DNA of 64,000 nt, from the NCBI GenBank assembly GCA_023213395.1, contig CM041465.1, positions 151,783,741 to 151,847,740 of the forward strand, read 5' to 3'. The notes under the pieces were generated by a model. The model searched no databases. It had not been told where the DNA came from and worked only from the letters and a program-made list of their open reading frames with translations. Position numbers and translations under genes: made by a program. The DNA comes from Cycas panzhihuaensis. Taxonomy: Eukaryota > Cycadophyta. Of the stretch, positions 12,012 to 22,879 are shown in pieces. The first letter of the stretch is position 1. Each line of letters starts with the position of its first letter.

Positions 12012-12365
12012 GAGCCTAAACTACCATCTTAAGTTTGTTCCTATTCCTCCTAGCCACGGGTGGGATGACAACTTAAGATGGTCTTCTTCATCTCCTTCTG
12101 GTTCCTCCCGCGAAACCTGTATTCCTATTTCCTTTGGGACCTTATCTTCCTATTTGGGCATCCCCCAGTTAGGACGATGCTCTGAAACGAGCCTGAACTA
12201 CCATCTTAAATTGTTCCTATTTCTCCCAACCATGGGTAGAATGGCAATTTAAGGTGGCTTCTCCCTTTTTCTTTTTGGTTCCTCCCGTGGAACCCGTGTT
12301 CCTGTATCCTCTTGGGAACTTCTGTCTTCCTATTTGGGCATCTCCCAATTGGGATGATGCTTTGG
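12012..12365 (+). repeat. 177 bp tandem duplication in element T
   Basis: Two adjacent copies begin GAGCCTAAACTACC (12012) and GAGCCTGAACTACC (12189) and both run to a word like CCTATTTGGGCATC near their ends. The period of 177 is a multiple of three. In one frame both copies read PLG..LPIWASP followed by DDAL. The copies differ at many positions, so the duplication is old. Confidence 0.85.
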
Positions 12366-12786
12366 AGTACCGCCACTCCTCTCTCTTACCTGCTGTTTCC
12401 TTCACATATTCCGCTATGCTCCTCCGTGGACGTGCATGTCACTCTATTTCTAACCTCACACCTCTCTATCACCTCTACTCACGATGTATGTGTGTGCTCA
12501 TATTAGACATATAGCCATACATAGAAGGAAATACGTGCATCATATGACAAAACATTTACAACATACAAAACAAAGCATACATGTTGTCTACCACATGATA
12601 TACACAACATCTCATATCAAAGTGGGGTGCCAATTACCCCATATATATATACATCAAAAATCATATGTTACATCATACATATGGGAAGCTGGTGTCCTTG
12701 CGGGGGGGTACAATCATATAAGTCTATATATAACCCCCTGGAGGCCCGTGCTTTCCCCTATCAAAATCATATACATGTGTCCTACT
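12366..12786. other. Spacer between the duplication and the antisense gene
   Basis: Partly AT-rich (12500-12780) with ACATAT/CATATG words. It probably holds the 3' end and downstream region of the antisense gene. No domain seen. Confidence 0.4.
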
Positions 12787-15546
12787 CTACTGCTGCCCTG
12801 CTCCTGGGTTACCATCTCTTGGCCTGTGTGATCCCTCTCCTGGGGACCACATCCCTCCGAGGCTCCTCCTGGGCCTCCGCGAGCTCCCTGCCTCGCTCCC
12901 CTCGTCGCGTGGCCGTCTCGGGGTCGTCGCTGCTGTATGGGTATACGTTATGTTCCTGCTCGAACTTGACGCCACCTGGTCTACGAGCTGATCGTATCTG
13001 GCCTAGATATGATCCCTCTCTCCCTCTACTCCCTGGAGTCTCTCCTCCATGCTCCAGAATCTCTCCTCCATCCCTCTGAGGTGCTCCTCTAGCATTGCTA
13101 TCTGGACCATGCTCCCTGCATCTCTGCCTGCTCCTCCCTGTGCCTCTAGAGCTTGGACCCGTCTGCGTAGTGCATCTCACTTGCTCATCGCCTTATCTAG
13201 CTCCCGCTGCATCTATCCCCTGAAAGCTATGTGCTCTTGGGACTCTGCAGGCCAGATGTCTCTTGCCCTTGCCAACGGGGTGAATGCCTCCATATGTGCA
13301 CCTGCCAATCTAGGTACATCCTCTGCCTGGATGGGCAGTTGCCCCACTACATACACCTGAGGGAACATCTCCCTCACCATGGCCTCTACTACTCTCTTGA
13401 CCTCCGTAGTACCTACTAATGTAACATGCCATGTGTCAGTGTATATCCCACTACATACCATGATAAAATCAAATCAAATATCTACCTAGTTGTCAAATGA
13501 CTAAGGAAATGGTTAGGCCTCACCTGCCATGGCTGCCGGCTCCTCTGCTCGTGTGACATCCTCTCCTCCTAGCTCTCCGCCAGCTGATGGTACCTCAACC
13601 TCAGGTACCTCCTCTGCCTGGGCCTCTCTCCTCGCTTAGCTCTTGTCTTTCTGGATCTCCTCACGATTCGTAGCCTGCGGGCCCTAGTCACCAGCCCCCT
13701 ACTCTCCTCAGCTACCCCTGATGGGCCTGCCTCTCCTCCGGTAGTCCCAGATGGTCTCGTTGCTCCTCCTGCCAACCCTGATGGACCTGCCTCTCTCGTA
13801 GGTTGTGATGAGCTGGCCCCATCTCCTCCGTTGTCGTTGTCATCATCACTTAGGAGCGCTCCTGCTCTGCCTACCTTATCATCGCTGTCCCACCTCACCA
13901 TCCTGTATGGATCTGCCACATAATCCGTCATGGTGAGGAGGTCTAGCGATGTCGCCTCCACTGATCGTGAGACATGGGCCTGGTCCTCTGTCCCTCTCAG
14001 CCAAGTCTGCCATCTGTGAACCATCGGGGCCCACTTTGCTATGGGGTGTGGTCCCCCCGCTGGTGCCACTACCATGAAGTGATCGAAGAACCAGCATTGC
14101 AGTAACATGCTGTAAGATAGTTCTCCCTTTCGTGCTACCCTGATGGCATCGAGCTATGCGATGAGGTTCACCGCTATCATCATGGCCCAGTCCATCCTCT
14201 CGCTGGTTTCATAGTGGTGCACTGCATCCATCCATCTCCTAAGGATCTCTCTATAATTCTGTTTCCAGGAAACCCAGAATAGAATGCACAGTGTAATGAG
14301 CTTCCTCACCCAAGGAATCCTAGACATTACCATCGTCTAGAGAGGAACCCCTCTCTGCTTCCACCTGTCAATCCACAGAAGAAAGTGGTCGCCTCTATGT
14401 CTTTGCCTCATTGCTAGGCAGTGCTCCCAGTGTCATCGGCCTCCCAGTCGTCGGTACCCCCAAAATCCGTCGGATATCTCCTGGCATCACTGTCACATCT
14501 CCTACCTGAGGCAAGTGGAAAACGTGCCTCCTCCTATCCCAATGTGATACTATATCGACCAAAAGTCTCTGATCAGATGTGAATTGAGGTGTCTTCAAGG
14601 CCTTGTACATGCCACACCTCTTCAGCATCTCCTTGTCCCCCCGGGACATCATCTCGATGTAACTCAACATTGCCATGTCCACATTCTCGCGGTTATCCAT
14701 CGCGATAACTGCCTGCCAACATAAAAAAACCAGCCAAAGTCAGTCTCATGTCAGTCATCTCTACTCTTGGCTCTCTCTACCTGAGATTTGGGGCCTTATG
14801 GCCCCTCATCTTCTTTTTTCTGCTATTGTGCTTTTGTACCGTGCTAAACTTAGCAGTACCGCTAAGTTTAGATCAGGTCCTGTGGTGATTGGGGCCCCAC
14901 GGCAAAGATCGTGGCACCGCGATCTTTGCCACGGTACGAACGGCACCCCCCCAAAAGGGGGGCGTTTCTGCCCCAAAAACTCAAAAAGAAAATCTTTTAG
15001 TGGACCTTGTGGGGCCTACCGGGACCAGGGCTCCCTAATGCCTAGGTGCACCGCGATCTTTGCCACTAAGATGCAAGCACCCCAAAAGGGGGTTTACCAA
15101 AAACTCAAAAAAAATCAGTGGACTCTGTGGGGCCTACCGGGACCAGGGCTCCCTAATGCCTAGGTCCCACCTCTTTCTGGGTCTAATTCAGACTCTGAGA
15201 GGCCTCCAATTACCCATAAGAGGCACAAAAATTACTCAAAATTTGACAAAAAGTAATGAATTTAAAACTTTGAAATGAGTAGGGTTTTGTAAGATCCACT
15301 CACTAGATCTGGTCTCGCTGTCGCCATCGCATCTTGATGATCTCGCTGGCTCTCTCTGCACTCTGATCCAATGGTCTGATCTTCCCCCGCATACCTCCAA
15401 AGTTGGGTGGCACTCTGCTGCATAAGGGAATGGCTCCAGTTTCTCACGAGAGCCGGTGAAAATGAATCCATTTTCCGTACGAATTTCCTTATATAAGCAG
15501 AGGCCCTGACGGGCACTTCCTTCATTTTTGACCTCGCGACAGCCAT
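12787..15546 (-). pseudogene. Antisense plant-mobile-domain (PMD) gene inside T, apparently spliced, disabled
   Basis: Opposite in strand to gag. A possible first exon (15546-15304) starts MAVARSKMKEVPV and ends at a CTA/GTGAGT donor. A roughly 595 nt intron ends at GGCAG (14709). Next comes a domain with QRLLVDIVSHWDRRRHVFHL, LPQVGDVTVMPGDIRRILGV and PTTGRPM, which matches the PMD core (W..THTFHLP.GE.T.TL.DV..LLGLP..G.P). After a +1 shift near 14393, coding continues with a Trp-rich part, LSYSMLLQCWFFDHF, an acidic/Ser-rich linker and a basic patch to about 13525 (donor GCAG/GTGAGG). The last part (13450-12787) includes a coiled-coil-like stretch (LRRRVQALEAQ, LEEHLRGMEERF, MEERLQGVEGERD) and ends GAGQQ-stop. 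Six internal stops (TAG or TGA) are each one C-to-T change from CAG or CGA. PMD proteins occur both as host genes and in transposons. Splice sites are inferred. Confidence 0.65.
14844..15200. repeat. Hairpins and a 118 bp direct repeat inside the presumed PMD intron
   Basis: CTAAACTTAGC (14844-14854) faces GCTAAGTTTAG (14861-14871), a perfect 11 bp arm pair with a 6 nt loop. GGCAAAGATCG (14901-14911) faces CGATCTTTGCC (14920-14930), also perfect. CACCGCGATCTTTGCCAC recurs at 15049-15065. GTGGGGCCTACCGGGACC occurs at 15009 and again at 15127, a 118 bp period. The words AACTTAGC and GATCTTT also occur in the LTR hairpins of the same element. Confidence 0.75.
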
Positions 15547-16020
15547 TAGGACCGTCCCATTTCCCTGATCACCTTTGCCTTCTAGCCCTACTACCTGTTG
15601 TGCTCTTTAGATGCCCTTTTTTCGCTCTCTTGCGAGGGCATTTATGGCACCCCATTATTGCACTTTTTCCCAGGGCCCTTATGTCTCGTTTTGTGTGCCG
15701 CTCACGTGCATGCCCAAGTTTATACTCGTTTGGCTCGTTTCGCCGTCTTGGACTCCTTTCCGCAGCCCTTTTCTGCTCCTGGGGTCCCCAAAGGGAATGC
15801 TCCCTCAACTGGGGGCATGTTTTGCTTCCCAAAACAACCTTTGGTGCTCCAGGGTATCTTTTCTCTGCCCGCTCTCATATGGTGGTCGGACCGCTTGCTC
15901 TCGTCCTTGGGTAGCCTCATTGCTAGGTGCTCTTACCCTTTACGACCACTTTTTGCTTGTCTTTTGAGTACCTCTTTCTCTCCATCATTATTTATTTACT
16001 ATCAGGATTTTGTGTCATTC
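15547..16020. other. Region between the PMD gene start and the RNase H
   Basis: On the plus strand an ORF runs through here into the RNase H but shows no recognised domain. A T-rich tract ending TTTACTATCAG (about 16005) just before the RNase H looks like a splice acceptor. On the minus strand this would be the upstream region of the antisense gene. Confidence 0.4.
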
Positions 16021-16440
16021 ATGTCCCTCTACATTTTTACCAATGACGGAAGCCGCGGTAACCCTGGACCTTCTGCCACTACTTGGATCCTTCGTAACCC
16101 CTCTAGATATGATTTTCTATGCTCTAGTATCTTCCTCCCTGAGGCAACCAATAATGAAGATGATTACACGGCTGTTATTGAAGCCCTTACTGATGCTCTC
16201 TGTTTTTATCACGGACCCATCTTGTTGCTTTGTGATTCTCAGGTTGTGGTGTCCCATCTCACCCAGGTTTACTAGGTGCGATGCCCTCACTTGAGAATCC
16301 TTGCTTTAGCCACCAGATCTCTCTTGGCCTGCTTTTCATCAATTTATATTCAGCACATCCCTTGGGACCTCAATGCTGAGGTAGACAACCTCGTCTGCCT
16401 CATCCTTGAGCGTCGTCTCCCTCTTCTTAGCGACCATCTT
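16021..16440 (+). pseudogene. Stand-alone RNase H of element T, disabled
   Basis: From Met at 16021 the reading is MSLYIFTNDGSRGNPGP, then a run ending NNEDDYTAVIEALTDAL, LLLCDSQVVVSHLTQVY, a TAG stop at 16273-16275, then IQHIPWDLNAEVDNLVCLIL. This is an RNase HI fold of the RVT_3 type. The first Asp (NDGS), third (CDSQ) and last (AEVD) catalytic residues are present. The Glu usually found in the AEY motif is Asp here. RNase H normally removes RNA from the RNA-DNA hybrid during reverse transcription and is fused to or follows reverse transcriptase, yet no polymerase precedes it here. Tat elements are known to carry an additional RNase H, so this may be that domain left after loss of RT and IN. 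Confidence 0.75.
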
Positions 16441-16695
16441 TGAGACTTGCCTGGCCAGCCTGTGCTCGAGTCTTTGGTCACCTTTAGTCTGATGTGCTTA
16501 TTTAGATTGCTGGGTGCCCTCCTATCAGTCATTGCACTTTGGCAATGGGGGCATCCCCTTCATTGGCTCTACTCACTTGCAGGTTGATGCTTAGACAACG
16601 CGTAGGCAGCCCCTATGTTGTCCTTGTCCCCATCTCCCTTATCCACACATTCCACCATGACACTCGTCGATACCCTTGGTCCACATGTTATTCAT

Positions 16696-16814
<119 letters not shown>

Positions 16815-16897
16815 TGTGCTACTAATGGTTTTTGGTTGTTAGCATTTGCCATCACACCATACTTCTGAGCGGTGAGGCTCTACTGCGAAGGGGCTAG

Positions 16898-19470
16898 TGT
16901 TTCCTAGCTGCCGGGAATGGACTCAAGATGCATTGACTCAGGTAAGCTCAAGTATATGTTTTTGCTTCTCTCTTCACTCATGTTTGACTGAGATTGCTTA
17001 GTGTGGATTACTTGACGCATGCTTGCCTACCATTTGTATGTTTGCATTGTCTTCTTGCTTGATCACTCTACATGTGCTTACTGCACATATTTCAGCCTAT
17101 GACGACTCACAGTAGGGGCATTCTTTAATGAATGCTACACCCCATATGGTGCACAGCCACCCACTTCGTCTCCACGACCCCTTGGGATGCCTTAACCAGT
17201 TGTGTTCACCTTTTGATGACACCTTGTTCATGTTTTGATCTCTTCCAAGTCTGATTGAATCCTTGGTTGAGAGCCGGTTCCTTCCTTTGCTTGTCCATCA
17301 CACAGGTATTAACTCCCACTGCTCCAAATTTTGATTTGCACTTTGTTTAGCTCTAAACCTCTATTTTGGCCTTAATTTTGTTTCGTGCTCGTACTCAGTA
17401 AACTTAGCGATGCAAGTGATCTTTCTGCAGATCGCTAAGTTTACCGCATGATATATTTGCTTGAAAAGTTTTTTAAAATCACGCGATAGTTCCCACTTTT
17501 TTCGTAGAACTACCACGTGGCACCCACGCATTTGAACCAGCCTGAGATCCCCAATGTTTACTTGCAGTGAGCAGGGGATAAAACTAAGAGACTCTTTCAT
17601 TTTCCAAGGTTCTTAGCTCATTTTTACATGCAACTCTACCAATCTTTCGTAGAAACTACTGCAGAACCAAGACTTTCAGCTGCTGCTCTTCACCACAGAC
17701 CATTATTGTCTCTCATGCTCAAGAACAACAAGCTCAATATCTTTTTGTAGGTCTATAAAGTTGCAAGAAGGATACTTTTCAAGGTCTTCCATGGAATAAG
17801 CCCTAAAGGGCCCCAAATCACCAGGATTTCTCTCACGTTGGTCTTCTCCTCCAAACCTGCCATCAAACCTTGTTAAGTGCTAGGTTTTTTCTGTTGTTTT
17901 CCAGCAAATACATACTTCTTCTCTTCACTACAAGGTACTCTACTTGTTTACCTTGTGATTTATACCTCTTTTTTACAGTTTTTATGGATAAATACTTGTT
18001 TTATTTACTTTCTTGATTCCCTACTTCGTTTGTTACTGGATCTTGAGATTTGAGGATCGTAGTGCTTTCCCTTATAGCCTTGCAAGCCTGCCTTAAGGTG
18101 GCTATGCAGAGGGGGTTACATAGAGAAAATTTAAGGGAGAAAGGCAGGGCCAATCCCCCTTGTAGACCTTCTCTCCAAGGGTCCAAACCCTTATTTCCTT
18201 TCCCCCTGCACCTATTGCCTCCCTTAGAGCTTGGCTAGAGACTTGGGAACCTACTCCCAAATCTGAACCAGCATTGGAAGCCCCTTACCACGCTGGTTTT
18301 AGCCCCCTATTTGCTAGTTTTGGGTACCTCATAAGCCCCAAGACAACTCTTTGTTGGCTTACAACTTGCAACCCATCCACTTGGATTATTTGCTGCCCGT
18401 AGCACCTTGTCCTTTGGGTGCGCTTGCCTACTTTTCTTTCACTTTTTCCTTCTCATTGTTTGCTGCCTAATGTTATTCCTGCAAGTTCATTTTCCTTTCT
18501 CAAGGCTAAGTGGAGAATTTTCATGGGTGAGTTAGCCATTCTGAGGCTATACTCTTATTTTGGGCGTCATTTGCGGTGATTGTTTACGGAAATCTTGTTG
18601 GAAGTTATTTCACTAAATAATATGCACATGCTTAGCTTAGTTTGATTCTATTTCTTCTAAGTTTAGATATATATATTAGATCTATTTTGTGGCCCCTCTT
18701 CCGAGAGGTAGAAACGTATTTGTTTGATTGATAGGATCTTGCATTTGTGGAGTTGCATATGAAACAAACCCATTTTAGGTTAGTTCCATATTTGTTGCTT
18801 TTCCATTATTTTCTGTCATATGCTGCTTGCTTTTTTCATACATTGGGGAGGTAAGCTAGCCCCTGTTCGGTCACTCATGGCAACCATCACTGATCGGTCT
18901 CGCGTATGCAACAAGTGGAGCGGGAACGCACAGGAAGCGAAGAGACATGTCGTGCTCCGTTCAGACTCTGGTCTGGGTATTTCTCTTCTCTTTACGTCTT
19001 TTTCTTATAGCGTTGTTCATTATACGTATGCATGCATGTTAAGCAACACATAGGAAATTGAAAAGAAGAAAAGAATGCATTCTTGCACTTTACGTATCTT
19101 TTATTTAGCGGTTAATCTACTACACTTAGATAGTTCCTTTCGAGCTAGAGCTATCCGCACCTTGCTCTCTTGACCAGCCTACACCTAGACACCATGTTAC
19201 ACGTGTACCTCACTCTCGTGTTGCCTTCTCACCTCCTTGAGAAGACGCAACCTATTAGGCCCTTTCCTCCTCTTCCTGGCCATCCGAGGGGTAAGAAGGC
19301 CTTGCCTTTTGTGACTACCTAGAAGCAACCAGGCACCTTTGCAGGTCTTGAATCCTCGCTCCGGTGCACGGACGCCCTGCGAGGTGAGTCCTTGTTGTTT
19401 AGCCCAACCTAGTCTTGCATAACCCGTTTCTTGCTAAACGTAGGGATACCACCCCACGGGCAGCGTTTCA
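16898..19470 (+). repeat. Element T 3' LTR
   Basis: 2573 bp, starts TGTTTCCTAGC after a purine-rich GAAGGGGC, ends GCAGCGTTTCA, and matches 5509-8090. Immediately after it the Copia-A LTR resumes. Confidence 0.92.
17398..17444. other. Hairpin in the 3' LTR of T
   Basis: GTAAACTTAGCGAT (17398-17411) is perfectly complementary to ATCGCTAAGTTTAC (17431-17444), with a 19 nt loop. It sits at the same alignment position as the 6018-6061 hairpin but pairs differently. Confidence 0.8.
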
Positions 19471-19563
19471 CTTGCTCTCATATCTTGTTTCATCTTCTTT
19501 TTCATTCTCCATTGCCATTGTGTGCATGTGAGTGATTTATCTCTTAGATCCATCCTTCCTTCA
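19471..19563 (+). repeat. Copia-A 3' LTR, second part
   Basis: Continues the LTR broken at 5508 (CTTGCTCTCATATCTTG) and ends CCATCCTTCCTTCA. It matches the Copia-H LTR end in reverse complement (48000-48093). Its first five bases are the right copy of the element T target duplication. Confidence 0.9.
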
Positions 19564-19970
19564 GAAATAATATATCTCAGTAGCAGAGTGCTCTTAGGAA
19601 TAACAACCAACTACCACCCTCATCACATTACATTATATTACATACAACATAATAAGAAAAAACCCTAAATCGAGCTACATGAGAGGGAAATCAAATGCAT
19701 GAATCTTAACCGTAGAATCTAGGGTATTTGTATCGAATGACCCTGATTCTATTTACATTTTAATATGGTCTACAGGGCTAATTTTTTGGCTCGGGGGCTA
19801 TCGCCCCTGAACCCCCTCTTAGTAGGGAGCATTCCACGCCCCCCTGCACACCCCGGCCAAGGGCGGCTCCCGCCCCTCTTGTAACCCCCTGAGAAAGATT
19901 AAGGGGGGAAACCACACCAAAAACATGCCAAAATTTTAGCCACAAAATATTATTGTCACAATATCCAACA
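19564..19970 (-). repeat. Copia-B 3' LTR, truncated by Copia-A
   Basis: Matches 30221-30634 of the right LTR (shared words include AATAAGAAAAAACCCTAAAT and GTCACAATATCCAA). On the minus strand it starts TGTTGGATATTGTG. A GC-rich core at about 19789-19905 contains GGGGGCTATCGCCCC, a G-run/C-run hairpin. Confidence 0.88.
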
Positions 19971-19984
19971 ATTTCCACCTTAAC
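19971..19984 (-). promoter_or_regulatory. Polypurine tract of Copia-B
   Basis: Minus-strand TTAAGGTGGAAAT lies directly upstream of the 3' LTR start, the usual plus-strand primer position. Confidence 0.7.
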
Positions 19985-21118
19985 AATAATTACCCGGTAC
20001 CTTTCCTAGACCCTTCATCATCTTTTTTACAAGCCAAGAGAAGTCAAACACCATTTGAACTTCTCTAATGGCACTAGTTTTGTGAATATATCAGCACAAT
20101 TCTAATTGGTATGAATCTTCTCAAGTGCCACTCCACCTGCTTCCACAACCTGTTTAACAAAATGGTACTTAAGAGCAATATGCTTTATTCTACTGTGATA
20201 AGCTGGATTCTTAGCTAAGTAAATGGTACTTTGACTATCACAAAATACCTTTATATTTTTCTATCTCCTTCCAGGCTCAACCAATAGACCCTATAACCAG
20301 ATTGCTTCTTTACAAGCATGTGTTGTAACAATATATTCAGCTTCCATGGTTGATAGTAGACCTTCTTTTGTCTAAATCTCCTGCAAACTCTAAATCGACA
20401 TATCCATAAACCTGATTACCTATACCTCCAAAGGTGATGCAGCAGACACTCGTGCCTCTCAAATACCATAGCACCCATTTGACTGCAGCCCAATGTTCCT
20501 TTCTTAGATTTTCCATAAACCTACTAACTACACTGACTGCATGTGAAATATCAGGTCTTGTACATACCATGACATACATCAAACTTCCTACTGCACTGAC
20601 ATAAGGCACATGAGATATATAAGCCTTTTCTTCTTCACTACTAGGACTCATATTCGAAGAAAGTTTAAAGTGGGAAGCCAATGGGATACTCATTGGTTTC
20701 ACATTTGCCATACCAAACCTGGTTAGCACCTTCTCTACATATTTCTACTGTGATAACCATAGCTTACCATTTTTCCTGTCTTTGTATATCTCCATGCCTA
20801 AGATTTGTTTTGCAGCTCCTAGATCCTTCATATCAAAAGTCCTAGCTAATTGAGCCTTTATCTTATTGATTTCTTCTATGCTCTTGCTTACAACCAGCAT
20901 GTCATCAACATATAATACCAAGATAATGAATAAGCCATTGTCCATAAATTTAAAGTAAATACAATGATTATACTCACTTCTTTTAAAATTTTGGCTCCCC
21001 ATGAAGGCATCAAACTTCCTGTACCACTACTTGGGTGATTGCTTCAAGCCATACAATGATTTCCTAAGCCTGCAAATAAGTCTTTTCCTGCCATCTTGTA
21101 CAAACCCTTCTGGTTGAT
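19985..21118 (-). pseudogene. pol: Copia-B reverse transcriptase (second part) and RNase H, broken
   Basis: The reverse transcriptase resumes right after the insertion of C with PEGFVQDGRK, then SLYGLKQSP and a stop before WYRKF, and YVDDMLVVSKS with the intact catalytic Asp pair (about 20906-20926). It continues with DMKDLGAAKQILGMEI. RNase H parts at 20729-20337 include YVSAVGSLMYVMVCTRPDI, VSRFMENLRKEHW and DLEFAGDLDKRRST, where the usual Asp-Ser-Asp reads Asp-Leu-Glu. After 20337 only scattered remnants continue to the polypurine tract. Several stops are present. Confidence 0.85.
21114..21118. repeat. Target site duplication of chromovirus C, left copy
   Basis: TTGAT here and TTGAT at 27154-27158 (minus strand ATCAA). 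Collapsing the duplication makes the Copia-B frame continuous across the site (EEIYIYQ into PEGF). Confidence 0.95.
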
Positions 21119-21499
21119 TGGTAGGATACCACTCCTTAATGATAATTGCACACCAATATAATAAGCAAATAACTCCAAAAGAGCATTTGTATTGCAATAC
21201 CCTTCAAGGGGGTAACCTCCCAATTACATGAAAATAACAATGATATTCAAGATACCATACTCTAAGGATTACACAAATATATATATGTCTCTATGCTTAC
21301 CACTCAACCGCCTCCTTATGCATGTGGGATATTACAGGAATATATATAGTACTCAATGACCACTACACAATCTTCTACTTATGCATGTGGGATATTAAGA
21401 AAAGGGAAGAAGTAGAAGAAATAAAGATATAAGAGAGATAAGAAGTACAAGATATAAGAGAATATAAGAGAAGGTAAGTTAAGGGTTGGATCCCTAACA
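21119..21499 (-). repeat. Chromovirus C 3' LTR
   Basis: On the minus strand it starts TGTTAGGGATCC and ends GGAGTGGTATCCTACCA. The terminal CCTACCA is an imperfect inverted match of the start TGTTAGG, supporting it as the true LTR end. Confidence 0.92.
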
Positions 21500-21513
21500 A
21501 AATCCCCCCCTTA
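21500..21513 (-). promoter_or_regulatory. Polypurine tract of chromovirus C
   Basis: Minus strand AAGGGGGGGATTTT immediately precedes the 3' LTR. Confidence 0.8.
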
Positions 21514-22700
21514 AAAAAGCTTTTCCCTCAAAGCTTGGTGATCTCAGGGTGCTCTAGGACAAATTGTTCATTCTCCAAGGTTGCATCTTCTTGTGGAAGT
21601 TGTTTCCATTTGATGAGATACTCAACGATTTGTCTGGATCATAGATGTCATATTCTTCAGTCGATGATACATTCTGGAATGAGTTGAAGTTGCCCCTCCT
21701 CATTTAATATAGGTAATTCTGTTTAAACTTGTACTTGTTGCCCAATTACCTTCTTGAGACATGAAACATGAAAGACATTATAGATCCTTGATAGTGGTGG
21801 TAAGTCCAAGGCATATGTAACTTCACCAATCTTCTTGAGAATTTTGTAAGGCCCATAAAATCAAGGTTGTAACTTATGTTGCCCATTCCGTTTGAGAGAT
21901 TCCTGCTTATACGGTTGCAACCGTAAGTATACCCAATCACTTGGTTGAAATACTTGTTCACTTCGCCCTTTATCTACCTTTTATTTCATCTGATTTTGTG
22001 CAAGGTTCAAATTTTCCTTGAGTAGCTTAAGAATCTGTGTTGTTTGTTGGATGTGGTCTTCGACTGCTTGAACCTTAGAACTAATTATGGTATAGTTTTT
22101 AAGTGTGGGTGGTTCATAGCCATATAATGCTTGGAACAAAGTCATTCCTGCTGATGCATGATAGGTTGTATTATACCACCATTCTGCTAAAGGGAGCCAA
22201 TGATGCCACTGCCCCTGCTTATCTGAAGCATAACATTGAAGGTATCCTTTAAGGCACTTATTAACCACCTCAGTTCGTCCATCTATTTGTGAATGGTAGG
22301 CTGAGCTCATTATCAGTTTAGTACTAAGTAGATGGAAGAGTTATGTCCAGAAGTTGCTGGTAAACTTGGGATCCCGATCACTGACTATACATTTGGGCAT
22401 GCCATGCAACCTATGTATATCCTTTTAAAAGACCTCAGTAATTTGCTTTGCCTTATATGTGGCCTGAATGCCATAAAAATGAGCATATTTAGTTAGCCTA
22501 TCAATAACCACCAATATAACATCTTTTCCTTCTGACTTGGGCAGACCCATGATGAAGTTCATAGAAATTTCTTCCCATCGTTGATTTGGTATGGGAAGGG
22601 GTTGCAGCAATCCTAGAGACTTGACTGTTTCTGTCTTATGTCGTTGACAAATTTCACATGAAGAAACATATCTCTTTACATCTCCTTTTTGTCCCTTCCA
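21514..22700 (-). pseudogene. pol: Chromovirus C integrase and chromodomain, broken
   Basis: The integrase core begins in 22610-22425 (WEEISMNFIMGLPKS, then VVIDRLTKYAHF with the first catalytic Asp). It continues in 22310-21981 with SSAYHSQIDGRTEVVNKCL, which contains the catalytic Glu, then WLPLAEWWYNTTYH and ALYGYEPP. The C-terminal part (FYGPYKILKKIGEV-like, then FHVSCLKKVIG) runs to a chromodomain near 21640-21530 reading VEYLIKWKQLPQEDATLEN. The aromatic Trp usual in the ATWE box is Leu. Integrase would insert the cDNA, and a chromodomain can steer it to methylated-histone chromatin. Stops and frameshifts separate the blocks. Confidence 0.85.
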
Positions 22701-22879
22701 AAAGAAAGACTGTTTTAAATGGTGGTATGTTCATAGGAACCCCGAGTGACCTATTGTTGGAGAGGCATATGCATCACGTAAAATTTGCTCCTTGAGGCTA
22801 GAGTGAGGGCATGTATATATTTGATTCTTATACCAAAGAATATTTGAAGACCATGTATAATGGGTTGAATTCCCTACTC

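Noticed and set aside
19789-19905. CpG-rich patch as a host promoter or gene
   Set aside because: Present in both Copia-B LTRs, hence part of the element.
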